Below, piece by piece: positions 13,570 through 20,917 of a DNA stretch of 25,757 nucleotides. The stretch's first letter is position 1. Each line of letters opens with the position of its first letter. Below the pieces are notes generated by a model, which saw nothing but the letters and a program-made list of their open reading frames with translations, was not told where the DNA came from and did not search any database. This DNA comes from an uncultured Collinsella sp. (GTDB lineage Bacteria; Actinomycetota; Coriobacteriia; Coriobacteriales; Coriobacteriaceae). The translations under genes and the position numbers were made by a program. The stretch covers positions 1 to 25,757 of the forward strand of contig CABRGB010000024.1 of the NCBI GenBank assembly GCA_902470345.1. The letters run 5' to 3'.

Positions 13570-13641
13570 AAAATGATCCGTTTCCCTCCGTCCCCCATGG
13601 ATCACCTGATCCGCTGGGGACGGAGGGAAACGGATCATTTT
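13570..13641. repeat. 72-nt composite palindrome (REP-like)
   Basis: Two perfectly complementary 26-nt arms (13570-13595 and 13616-13641; the right arm begins GGGGACGGAGGGAAACGG) enclose a smaller perfect hairpin GGATCA-CC-TGATCC (13599-13612). Only 3-nt spacers on each side are unpaired. It lies upstream of the U32 protein gene, between the ridA promoter and the U32 start. A related single arm is at 12882-12907. Confidence 0.9.
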
Positions 13642-13747
13642 TGCTGCAAGGGCTGCTGAAGACTTTGTCCTGCTTGGGCTGCGGTCATCGTCCGCCGCAA
13701 CAGCGCCACTATACTTTTGAATATCTGAGCATTTTGAAAGGCAGGAT

Positions 13748-16240
13748 ATGACCGCAACCGCCAGTCGAACCACCAACCGCAGACCCGAGCTTTTGGCGCC
13801 CGCCGGAGGGCCCGAACCCTTTGCCGCCGCACTAGCCGCCGGGGCAGACGCCATCTACTGCGGCATGGGCAGCTTCAACGCCCGCCGCAAGGCCACCAAC
13901 TTTACCGACGAGGCCTTTGAGCAAGCCTGCCGCGCCGCGCATCTAGCCGGGTCGCGCGTCTACGTCACGGTCAACATCGTCATCAAGCAGTCCGAAATGG
14001 GCGATGCGCTGCAACTCATCCACCGCTGCTCCACGCTGGGCGCCGACGCCTTCATCATCCAGGACTGGGGCCTGTTCTTTGAGGTCAAGCGCACCATGCC
14101 CGGCATCGAGACGCATATCTCGACCCAAGCGAACATCCATGACGACCGCGGAACCCTTTGGTGCCGCGAGCAGGGCGCCGACCGCGTGACCCTCTCGCGC
14201 GAGCTTTCCATCGACGAGATTGCCGCCATTCACGATGCCGCGCCCGATGTGGACCTTGAGGTCTTTAGCCATGGCGCCATCTGCTTTTGTTACTCGGGCC
14301 TGTGCCTGCTTTCGAGCTTTGCCATGGCGGGACGATCGGCCAACCGTGGCATGTGCGCCCAGCCCTGCCGCCTGCCCTACGAGTTGATCGACGAGAACGG
14401 TCGCGCGCTCTCCCCCGCCGGCCGCGAGCGTGCGCTATGCCCGCGTGACACCAACACCTCACAGCTTGTTCGCCGTCTGTATGACGCCGGCGCCGCGTCG
14501 CTCAAGCTCGAGGGCCGCATGAAGGCGCCCGATTACGTGTACTCCATCGTTGATGTGTATCGTCACGAAATTGACGACATGCTATCCGGAGCCACCGTTG
14601 CCAAGGACGAGGAAGCCGCCCGCCAGCGCCAGCTCAAGCGCTGCTTCAACCGCGACTTTACGCACGCCTATCAGGACGGCACCTCGGGCGACGAAATGAT
14701 GAGCTATGAGCGTTCCAACAATCGCGGCCAGATCGTGGGCACGGTGCTGGGCAGCCGTCTGGCCAACCGCGATGTGCGCGGCCTCAAGCCCGACGACCGC
14801 CGTCGCCGCGCCGCCATCGCCCGCATTGAGCTGTTTGAGCCCGTGGGCAAGGGCGACCTGCTGGAGCTTCGCCACGATAACGAGTTTGACCAGTTCCTGA
14901 CCACTATTGCCGCCGATGATGCCGCCGCCGGCGATGTTATCGAGTGCCGCGTGCCCCGCAGCATGCCCGAGGGCTGCCGCGTCCGCGTGATTCGCAGTCA
15001 GCGTGCCATCGACGCCGCCGGCGCCGCGCTCAAGCGCGATATGCTGCGCCGCCGAGCTGTTGATGTGTCCGTCGTGTCGCGCCTGGGCGAGCCGTTTACC
15101 GTCACACTCACCTGCTGTGACAACCCCGCGCTCGCCGCCACCGCCACAGGCTTCACCGTCGAGGCCGCCAAGACTCGCGCCGTCGAGGCGGCAGACCTGG
15201 TTGAGCATGTGGGCCGTATGGGTTCCTCGCCCTTTGAGGCTGCGAGCTTTGACGTTTCGCTCGACGCCGGCTGCGGCATGGGCTTCTCCGCCGTGCACAA
15301 GGTGCGCGCCGCCGCCTGTAAAGTATTGGAGGAGACCATTCTGGCGCCGTACGAGGAGCGCGCGAAAACGCTCGAGATTCCGTTGCTCGACAAATGTACG
15401 CGCGCCATGCCCGAGCATTACCGCGATGAGCCGCAGATCTGCGCCGCCGTCACCACGCTCGAAGCCGCCGAGGCGGCTCGCGCCGAGGGCGCCGCGCGCA
15501 TCTATATGACCACCGACGCGCTCGAGGCTGTCGGACTCTCCCCTGCCGATGCATTTGAGCAGGGTATCGTGCCCGTACTCGACGAGGTCTGCCGCGCCGT
15601 CGACCACGAGCGCGTCGATCCTTGGATCAACGCCGGAGCCACCGTCGCCGTCGGCAATATCTCCGAGCTTGTCGTAGCCGCGCATGCCGGCGCCACGGCC
15701 GAGATTCGCTCTTGCCTGCCGGTGCACAACATACCCTGCATGGAGGCGCTTGCCGAGCGCGGAGCCGGCGCATTTTGGCTCTCGCCCGAGATCACGCTCG
15801 ACGAGATTGTCTCGCTCGGCGCCGCCGCGCCCGCGGCTCTGGGCATCACCGTCTTTGGCCGTCCGCGCGTTATGACGAGCGAACACTGCATTCTGCAGGT
15901 TGCCAACGGCTGCATCCACGATTGTGTCAACTGCCGTCTGCGTGCCCGCAAGCTCTCGCTCAAGAATATCGACGGAAAGGTCATGCCCGTCCGCACCGAC
16001 ATCCACGGCCGCTCTCGCCTGTACGATGCCTACCCCATCGACCTCACGCCGCAGGTTCCTCAGCTGCTCGATGCCGGCGTGCGTCGTCTCATGGTTGACG
16101 GAACGTTGCTCGAGACGGATGAGGTGGGCCGTGCCGTCGCCCGCGTCCGTCGTGCCGTCGAGGCCGCGCAGGCCGGCCGCAAGCCCGCCGCCCGTCTGCG
16201 CGGGGCGACCTCGGGCTGCATGTTTGTGGGAATCAGCTAA
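13748..16240 (+). CDS. U32 family protein, RlhA-like (putative RNA hydroxylation enzyme)
   Basis: This 830-residue protein begins with the U32 barrel signature ELLAPAGGPEPFAAALAAGADAIYCG (residues 14-39). It has the family Cys cluster in HGAICFCYSGLCLLSS (C179, C186) and NRGMCAQPCR (C203, C207), which in characterised members binds an iron-sulfur cluster. A DUF3656-type region follows at about 390-540. The C-terminal part (about 560-830) resembles a second U32-like segment and includes CIHDCVNCRLR. U32 proteins with DUF3656 include RlhA, which hydroxylates 23S rRNA C2501, while TrhP acts on tRNA; older annotation as collagenase-like peptidase is probably wrong. GAAAGGCAGG precedes the ATG. 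It is followed after 15 nt by a pseudouridine synthase gene, which supports a role in RNA modification. Confidence 0.85.
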   Translation: MTATASRTTNRRPELLAPAGGPEPFAAALAAGADAIYCGMGSFNARRKATNFTDEAFEQACRAAHLAGSRVYVTVNIVIKQSEMGDALQLIHRCSTLGADAFIIQDWGLFFEVKRTMPGIETHISTQANIHDDRGTLWCREQGADRVTLSRELSIDEIAAIHDAAPDVDLEVFSHGAICFCYSGLCLLSSFAMAGRSANRGMCAQPCRLPYELIDENGRALSPAGRERALCPRDTNTSQLVRRLYDAGAASLKLEGRMKAPDYVYSIVDVYRHEIDDMLSGATVAKDEEAARQRQLKRCFNRDFTHAYQDGTSGDEMMSYERSNNRGQIVGTVLGSRLANRDVRGLKPDDRRRRAAIARIELFEPVGKGDLLELRHDNEFDQFLTTIAADDAAAGDVIECRVPRSMPEGCRVRVIRSQRAIDAAGAALKRDMLRRRAVDVSVVSRLGEPFTVTLTCCDNPALAATATGFTVEAAKTRAVEAADLVEHVGRMGSSPFEAASFDVSLDAGCGMGFSAVHKVRAAACKVLEETILAPYEERAKTLEIPLLDKCTRAMPEHYRDEPQICAAVTTLEAAEAARAEGAARIYMTTDALEAVGLSPADAFEQGIVPVLDEVCRAVDHERVDPWINAGATVAVGNISELVVAAHAGATAEIRSCLPVHNIPCMEALAERGAGAFWLSPEITLDEIVSLGAAAPAALGITVFGRPRVMTSEHCILQVANGCIHDCVNCRLRARKLSLKNIDGKVMPVRTDIHGRSRLYDAYPIDLTPQVPQLLDAGVRRLMVDGTLLETDEVGRAVARVRRAVEAAQAGRKPAARLRGATSGCMFVGIS

Positions 16241-16255
16241 CCGAAAGGCTTACAC

Positions 16256-16915
16256 GTGAACGAAGAACCTCAAGTCCTCTACTGCGACGCCTGGCTCATG
16301 GCCATCGACAAGCCCGCCGGCATGATCGTCCACGGCGACGGCACCGGCGAGCGCACGCTCACCGACTACGCCAGTGACCTGCTGCTGGCGATGGGCGACG
16401 GCTTTGCCGCGACCGACATGCAGCCGCTCAACCGCCTGGACCGTGACACCACCGGCGTGGTGCTGTTCTCGCTCGACAAGCAGACGCAACCTGCCTTTGA
16501 CCAGATGGTCATCGACCACGCTTTCGAAAAGCACTACCTCGCGCTCGCCGAGGGCAAGATCGACTGGGACGAAAAGCTCATCGACAAGCCCATCGCCCGC
16601 GACCGTCACGATAGCCGCAAGATGCGCGTTGGCGCCAGCGGCAAGCCGTCTCAGACGCGCGTGAAGGTGCTCAAGCGCCTTAAGAGCCGCCGAGGCCTGC
16701 CCACGCGTTCGTATATCGATGTCGAGCTGCTCACCGGCCGCAAACACCAGATCCGCGTGCACCTGGCGAGTGAGCGTCATCCCCTGGTGGGCGACGAGCT
16801 CTACGGCACGCCGCGTCCCTGCGGCCTGATGCTCCATGCCCACAGCGTGTCCTTTACGCATCCCGTAACCGGCGAGCCCATCCACATCGAAGCCCCCTGC
16901 CCCTGGGAGCCCTAA
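16256..16915 (+). CDS. RluA-family pseudouridine synthase
   Basis: The gene starts at GTG 16256, with GAAAGG seven nt upstream, and encodes 219 residues. The catalytic motif is RLDRDTTG, with D62 as the active-site Asp. Other family features are AIDKPAGMIVH (16-26), KHYLALAEG, and TGRKHQIRVHLA in the C-terminal half. There is no N-terminal S4 domain, so it is of the short RluA type rather than RluC/RluD type. It isomerises specific uridines in rRNA or tRNA; the target site cannot be told from sequence alone. It forms an operon with the upstream U32 gene. Confidence 0.92.
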   Translation: MNEEPQVLYCDAWLMAIDKPAGMIVHGDGTGERTLTDYASDLLLAMGDGFAATDMQPLNRLDRDTTGVVLFSLDKQTQPAFDQMVIDHAFEKHYLALAEGKIDWDEKLIDKPIARDRHDSRKMRVGASGKPSQTRVKVLKRLKSRRGLPTRSYIDVELLTGRKHQIRVHLASERHPLVGDELYGTPRPCGLMLHAHSVSFTHPVTGEPIHIEAPCPWEP

Positions 16916-16983
16916 AACCTGCCAAAAAGGGCAGGCACCTTCGTGGTGGTTTTGCCGCAATGGCTCAGCCACGGTCCCAAAAC

Positions 16984-17200
16984 GTCTCGATCTGTAACAG
17001 TTAGAACCCATTTTCCGGTCTATCTGTTACAGATCGAGACATTCGAATCCCCCTCAAGGGAAAATCTCAATCTGTAACAATTACTCGTCAAAATCGGTCC
17101 CAGATGTTACAGATCGAGACAAAGGGACGGCAAGGTTCGGAAGTATCTCAATCTGTAACACCTAGCCCACTTTTAACGGTCTAGTTGTTACAGATTTAGA
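16984..17200. repeat. Three spaced inverted-repeat units (TCTCGATCTGTAACA family)
   Basis: Six copies of a 15-bp motif form three inverted pairs. Pair 1 is 16984-17000 with 17024-17040 (17-bp arms, perfect). Pair 2 is 17065-17079 with 17105-17119 (one mismatch). Pair 3 is 17146-17160 with 17186-17200. Loops are 23, 25 and 25 nt. The left arms start about 80 bp apart. The loops differ in sequence. The array fills most of the 376-bp gap between the pseudouridine synthase and DeoR genes. A separate GCAGGCACCTTCG stretch at 16931-16943 resembles another intergenic repeat type. Confidence 0.9.
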
Positions 17201-17216
17201 CAAAACGGCAGACAAC

Positions 17217-17252
17217 AAAAGCGGCATCGCCCATCGAGGGTGTTGCCGCTTT
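17217..17252. terminator. Bidirectional terminator between convergent genes
   Basis: AAAGCGGCA (17218-17226) pairs with TGCCGCTTT (17244-17252), with extra GCCC/GGGT pairing in the loop. It separates the plus-strand RNA-modification operon from the minus-strand DeoR gene. Confidence 0.7.
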
Positions 17253-17291
17253 CTATTGAGGAACCTAAATGGTTTTGACCTTGCCCTGTCG

Positions 17292-18038
17292 CTAGACCGT
17301 GATGACGTTGTCCATCGACTGGTACTTGGCTGGCACCTCGCCCGCGGTAATAATCGTTGCGTCGCGGAAGTCCGCGAACTTGACGGGCGCCACCATGCCG
17401 AATTTGCTGGCGTCTGAGATTACGAAGCGTTTGGCGGTATGGCGCATCGAGATACGCTTGACTTGCGCTTCCTCGATATCCGGTGTGGTGAGACCTTGCT
17501 CGGCGGCGATGCCATTGGAACCCCAAAAGCCGCAGTTGAAGTTATAGCGGTCCAGGGTTGCCAAGGCATCGGGACCGACGAGCGCCTCGGTCTCGGGCTT
17601 GAGCTCGCCGCCCAGCACCACGGTGCGCATGCCGCGCAGAGCGAGATGCTGAGCATGGAGCACGGAGTCGGTCACATAGGTGACGCCCTCAAGGCGCGGA
17701 AGATGCTCGATGAGCCTAAGCGTCGTCGAACCTGAATCGATGTACACAAAGCTCTCGGGCTCCACAAGCGCCGCCGCACGGGCGCAGATGCGCTCCTTGT
17801 CATCGTTATGGAGATCACTGCGCTCGTTGATCGTCAGGTCGCGCGTCACGTGCGCACGCTCCAGACTCGTCGCGCCTCCGTGCACCTTGGCGATACGGTG
17901 TGCACGGTCGAGCGCCTGCAGGTCGCGCCGAATGGTAGACGCCGTCACGCCCAGGGCTTCAGCAAGCTCCGGCACGGTAACCGAGCCGGCCTGCTGCACC
18001 ATCGTCACGATCGCGTTGAGCCTATCTTCCGCAAGCAT
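17292..18038 (-). CDS. DeoR-family transcriptional regulator
   Basis: The 248-residue protein has the DeoR winged helix-turn-helix at residues 19-55 (VTVPELAEALGVTASTIRRD, then HGGA) and the C-terminal sugar-phosphate sensor fold, with DSGSTTLRLIEHLP near residue 100 and a GGELKPETEALVGPDA segment. DeoR proteins usually repress carbohydrate genes and are released by a phosphorylated sugar. The gene starts 3 nt after the stop codon of the Gfo/Idh/MocA oxidoreductase gene, so the two are co-transcribed. Autoregulation of the pair is likely; palindromes near 19252-19301 are candidate operators. The effector is unknown. Confidence 0.92.
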   Translation of the reverse strand: MLAEDRLNAIVTMVQQAGSVTVPELAEALGVTASTIRRDLQALDRAHRIAKVHGGATSLERAHVTRDLTINERSDLHNDDKERICARAAALVEPESFVYIDSGSTTLRLIEHLPRLEGVTYVTDSVLHAQHLALRGMRTVVLGGELKPETEALVGPDALATLDRYNFNCGFWGSNGIAAEQGLTTPDIEEAQVKRISMRHTAKRFVISDASKFGMVAPVKFADFRDATIITAGEVPAKYQSMDNVITV

Positions 18039-18041
18039 CGC

Positions 18042-19121
18042 TTACTCCTCCTCGGGGTACACGACTCCCCAGTCGGCGCGGAGCTTGGTCATCAGCTCCA
18101 TAACATCAGAAGCATAGCCCAGAAGCTCGCGCTTCGAATCATCGCCGGCAACGGCCTTCTCCAGGTCGGCCATCTCGTAGCACAGAGCGTATGCCTCGGT
18201 GCCAGCGTGGACCTCCTCACGGTGACCGTCCGCAGTCCACACGATGGTCGCATGGTCGGCACGCGGATACTCGTTGACCTCGATATAGCACTTATCGAAG
18301 CTGATGACCGAGCGCTTGGGCTGCTTGGAGTGGAGCGTAAGGCTCACAACGCCCAGCTGCTGCTCAGCATTACGGCAGACAATGCCACCCGCGACGTCAA
18401 CGCCGGTCTCGCAGGTATTGCCCAGAGACACGACCTCGGCTGGCTGGCTGGCCATAAACAGGCGCATGACGGACAGGGCGTATACGCCAATATCGAGCAT
18501 GGCACCGCCAGCGAGGTTGCGATTATAGAAACGGTTGGTCAGGTCGCCGTACTCCTTGTAGCTACCAAAGTTGAGCTGAGCGAGGTTCATGCGGCCAAAC
18601 TCGCCGGCATCCATGCGGCGGCGCAGCTCTTGATACAAGGGCATGTGGAGCACCGTGGTAGCGTCCATAAGGACCACGTTGTGTTCGGCGGCAATGGCGC
18701 GGGCCTCATCGAGCTCGGCGGAGTTGAGCGTGATGGCCTTCTCGCAGAGAACGTGCTTGCCGGCCGCCAGGGCGGCGCGCAGATAGGTGATATGGGTGTT
18801 GTGCGGGGTGGTGATGTAGACGGCGTCGATGTCAGGATCGGCGTAGAGATCCTCAACCGTGTCATAGACCTTCTCGACGCCGTACTGGTCGGCAAAAGTC
18901 TGAGCCTTGGTGAGCGTGCGGTTGGCAACGCCCGTAAGCTTGCGGCCGGCCAGGGCAAGGGACTGAGCCATCTGGTTGGCAATAACGCCGCAACCGATCA
19001 CAGCCCAACGGAGCTCGGGAGCCGTAAAAATGTCGTCGGGGAACGGCCGATCCTGGACCGAGGCAAACGCCGCCTTAGCGGCTGCTTCGGCGTCGAGCGG
19101 AGCCTGTTTGGAATCTGCCAT
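18042..19121 (-). CDS. Gfo/Idh/MocA-family NAD(P)-dependent oxidoreductase
   Basis: The start chosen is ATG 19119-19121, with AGGAGG five nt upstream; an ATG six codons earlier (19139) has a weaker AAGGA. This gives 359 residues. The N-terminal Rossmann motif is WAVIGCGVIANQMA (about 39-52), the CEKAITLN segment (126-133) holds the conserved Lys (EKA replaces the usual EKP), and GGAMLDIGVYAL (205-216) marks the substrate domain. The layout resembles dihydrodiol dehydrogenase-like and sugar dehydrogenase members. Together with a DeoR regulator it suggests sugar or polyol oxidation in the cytoplasm. The exact substrate is not visible. Confidence 0.9.
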   Translation of the reverse strand: MADSKQAPLDAEAAAKAAFASVQDRPFPDDIFTAPELRWAVIGCGVIANQMAQSLALAGRKLTGVANRTLTKAQTFADQYGVEKVYDTVEDLYADPDIDAVYITTPHNTHITYLRAALAAGKHVLCEKAITLNSAELDEARAIAAEHNVVLMDATTVLHMPLYQELRRRMDAGEFGRMNLAQLNFGSYKEYGDLTNRFYNRNLAGGAMLDIGVYALSVMRLFMASQPAEVVSLGNTCETGVDVAGGIVCRNAEQQLGVVSLTLHSKQPKRSVISFDKCYIEVNEYPRADHATIVWTADGHREEVHAGTEAYALCYEMADLEKAVAGDDSKRELLGYASDVMELMTKLRADWGVVYPEEE

Positions 19122-19251
19122 GAGTGCCTCCTGAGTCATCGGAAGTCCTTCGTTTCTAACAGCCCTATATTCGCACAATTGCGCGCGGTTTTGCTTGTAT
19201 TTGCGTGTTTATTTGTTTATCGGTCATTATTAAACCATAGTTAGCAGATAT

Positions 19252-19301
19252 TTGCGCGGCCATGCGCATCATCGCGCAAGACTCTGCGCGTAAATGCGCA
19301 T
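19252..19301. promoter_or_regulatory. Nested palindromes, candidate operator for the oxidoreductase-deoR operon
   Basis: TTGCGCG (19252-19258), ATGCGCAT (19262-19269) and CGCGCAA (19273-19279) form a 28-bp palindrome within a palindrome, with equal 3-bp spacers. A partial second copy, TGCGCG plus ATGCGCAT (19285-19301), has its centre 32 bp away, about three helical turns. The site lies 130-180 bp upstream of the oxidoreductase start. The protein that binds it is inferred to be DeoR. Confidence 0.45.
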
Positions 19302-19480
19302 GCGACAATCCTTGTGAAACATATAGGGGCGGAGCACCAAAGCCCTAAAGACAGAGCCAGCTGTATTACTTCACCCCTCTGGGGGCACCAGACATCGAAG
19401 GACTGTCCCTAGGTGCCGCTTTCGTTGAAGCCTATCCTAGATGGCCAGATATACAGATCTAAAGACCGTCCCTATCAACT

Positions 19481-19549
19481 AGTCATTTAAGTCTGTCCCC
19501 AATGACTGCCAATCAACGGCCACTCATTTAAGTCTGTCCCCAATGAGTG
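19481..19549. repeat. Two copies of a short hairpin repeat with a conserved core
   Basis: The core TAAGTCTGTCCCC occurs twice. It is flanked by AGTCATT/AATGACT in the first copy (about 19481-19507) and by CCACTCATT/AATGAGTGG in the second (19521-19550). The identical 23-bp part starts at 19483 and 19524, 41 bp apart. Weaker relatives (GGACTGTCCC near 19401, GACCGTCCC near 19463) lie in the same gap. Apart from these and the operator-like palindromes, the 497-bp stretch 19122-19618 holds no gene. Confidence 0.8.
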
Positions 19550-19555
19550 GGGATA

Positions 19556-19593
19556 GAAAAAGGCCCGGATGCCGTGGGGCATCCGGGCCTTTG
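19556..19593 (-). terminator. Strong terminator after rplX
   Basis: AGGCCCGGATGCC (19561-19573) pairs perfectly with GGCATCCGGGCCT (19578-19590) over a GTGG loop. On the minus strand the stem is followed by TTTTTCT. It ends the ribosomal protein transcript; the AAA/TTT flanks would also allow plus-strand use. Confidence 0.9.
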
Positions 19594-19618
19594 CTAGCAA
19601 CTTGGTGTTGCGGGCAGC

Positions 19619-19924
19619 TTAGAACTTGTGGCCACACTTCTTGCAGACGCGCAGCTTGTTCTTGCCGTCCTTCTCGTGACCGACGCGGGTAACCTTACCA
19701 CACTCGGGGCAGACGAGATTGACGTTGGAGGCGTCGATGGGAGCCTCCTGCGAAACGATGCCGCCCTGCTGGTTGGCAGCGTTGGGCTTGACGGCCTTCT
19801 TGACGACCGAAACGCCCTCGACAACGACCTTGTTCTCGGCGGGGAGAGCACGCAGGATAACGCCCTGCTTGCCGCGATCCTTACCAGAGAGAACCTGGAC
19901 CTTATCGCCCTTCTTGATATACAT
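19619..19924 (-). CDS. rplX: 50S ribosomal protein L24
   Basis: The 101-residue protein has the KOW motif typical of L24 (KKGDKVQVLSGKDRGKQGVI, residues 4-23) and a C-terminal CPECGKVTRVG...CKKCG zinc-ribbon-like part, with four cysteines as in many Gram-positive L24 proteins. L24 helps start 50S assembly by binding the 5' end region of 23S rRNA. It follows rplN by 13 nt. In most bacteria rplE (L5) comes next, but here the strong terminator at 19556-19593 ends the transcript. Family assignment is certain. Confidence 0.97.
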   Translation of the reverse strand: MYIKKGDKVQVLSGKDRGKQGVILRALPAENKVVVEGVSVVKKAVKPNAANQQGGIVSQEAPIDASNVNLVCPECGKVTRVGHEKDGKNKLRVCKKCGHKF

Positions 19925-19937
19925 ATATCTCCCCTAA

Positions 19938-20306
19938 CTACAGGGTCTCGGGAGCGAGCGAGACGATCTTCATGTACTTCTTGTCACGAAGCTCGCGAGC
20001 GACAGGCCCGAAGATACGGGTGCCGACGGGCGAACCATCGTTGTTGATGACAACGCAAGCGTTCTCATCAAAGCGAATGTAGGAGCCATCCTTGCGGCGG
20101 ATCTCCTTAACGGTGCGAACGACGACGCAACGGACAACGTCCTTCTTCTTGACGTTGGCGCCAGGGGTAGCCTCCTGGACAGCACCGATGAACACATCGC
20201 CGATGCCTGCATAACGACGCTTGGAACCGCCAAGCACCTTGATGCAGCGAATCTTGCGAGCGCCGGAGTTGTCGGCGACGTTCAGCATGGTTTGCATCTG
20301 AATCAT
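19938..20306 (-). CDS. rplN: 50S ribosomal protein L14
   Basis: The 122-residue protein starts with MIQMQTMLNVADNSGARK, the canonical L14 N terminus, and has full family length. L14 sits at the subunit interface and contacts 16S rRNA in bridges B5/B8. GGAGG lies ten nt before the ATG. It is separated from rpsQ by 118 bp that can fold into a branched structure (20332-20397). The boundary between the S10 and spc operons of Escherichia coli is at this same place, so rplN probably heads its own regulated segment here. Confidence 0.98.
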   Translation of the reverse strand: MIQMQTMLNVADNSGARKIRCIKVLGGSKRRYAGIGDVFIGAVQEATPGANVKKKDVVRCVVVRTVKEIRRKDGSYIRFDENACVVINNDGSPVGTRIFGPVARELRDKKYMKIVSLAPETL

Positions 20307-20331
20307 GGTAGATGTTCCTCCGAACTAAGAA

Positions 20332-20397
20332 CCGAAGAGAGGTGCGCTGCCTTTAGACGGCCTGTGGTATGCAAACCAGGCATACGCACATCTTCGG
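20332..20397 (-). promoter_or_regulatory. Candidate structured leader RNA upstream of rplN (three-way junction)
   Basis: On the minus strand the closing stem CCGAAGA/TCTTCGG (20391-20397 with 20332-20338) continues into GTGCG/CGCAC (20385-20389 with 20342-20346). It encloses two hairpins: GTATGC with GCATAC (20367-20385) and a short GCC/GGC stem (20049-type loop of seven nt, at 20349-20361). The whole element lies just before the rplN ribosome-binding site. A regulatory function is inferred. Confidence 0.5.
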
Positions 20398-20424
20398 AAA
20401 CGTACAAGTCGTAAGAGCGACTGC

Positions 20425-20685
20425 TTATTTAGCGCGCTCGACGACCTCGATGAGGCGCCAACGCTTCATCTTGGACATAGGACGGGTCTCCATAACGCGG
20501 ACGGTGTCGCCCACGCCAGCCGTGCACTCCTCGTCGTGAGCGTGCAGCTTCTTGGAGCTGGTCATCATCTTGCCGTACTTGGGGTGACGCTTGCGCTCGG
20601 TGATGGTGACAACAATGGTCTTGGCACCGGAGACGGAGGTAACGACACCCGTACGGACCTTACGCGAGTTACGCGAATCAGTCAT
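20425..20685 (-). CDS. rpsQ: 30S ribosomal protein S17
   Basis: The 86-residue OB-fold protein has the S17 pattern: RTGVVTSVSGAKTIVVTI (12-29), the HPKYGK segment, and GDTVRVMETRPMSKMKRWRLIEV near the end. S17 is a primary binding protein of 16S rRNA in the 30S body. AAGGAG precedes the ATG. It follows rpmC by 16 nt and is the last gene before the candidate rplN leader. Confidence 0.97.
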   Translation of the reverse strand: MTDSRNSRKVRTGVVTSVSGAKTIVVTITERKRHPKYGKMMTSSKKLHAHDEECTAGVGDTVRVMETRPMSKMKRWRLIEVVERAK

Positions 20686-20701
20686 GTTCTCTCCTTAGGT
20701 C

Positions 20702-20917
20702 CTACTCGGCGACAGCGGACTTCTCCGCTGCGATCTCGCGGGCGCGCTGCTCCGTGAGGACGCGAGCGATGTCCTTCTTCACGGTGTTGACGCGAGCGGT
20801 GTTGTCCAGCTGGCTGGTGGCCATCTGGAAACGAAGGTTAAAGAGCTCGGCGCGCATTTCCTTCAGCTTCTCAACGAGCTGAGCGTCCGAGAGCTCACGA
20901 ATCTCTGCGGGCTTCAT
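20702..20917 (-). CDS. rpmC: 50S ribosomal protein L29
   Basis: The 71-residue helical protein starts MKPAEIRELSDAQL and contains the family core LRAELFNLRFQ-like segment (EMRAELFNLRFQMATSQL) and the NTVKKDIARVLT signature. L29 lies near the polypeptide exit tunnel and helps dock trigger factor and SRP. Its ATG overlaps the rplP stop codon by one base (TAATG), so the two are translationally coupled. Confidence 0.97.
   Translation of the reverse strand: MKPAEIRELSDAQLVEKLKEMRAELFNLRFQMATSQLDNTARVNTVKKDIARVLTEQRAREIAAEKSAVAE

Noticed and set aside
14582..16006. A 474-codon minus-strand frame
   Set aside because: Shadow of the U32 gene, which has clear motifs and a ribosome-binding site.
16984..17200. 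CRISPR array
   Set aside because: Repeats alternate in orientation as inverted pairs with loops of 23-25 nt; there is no constant direct repeat-spacer pattern and no cas gene.
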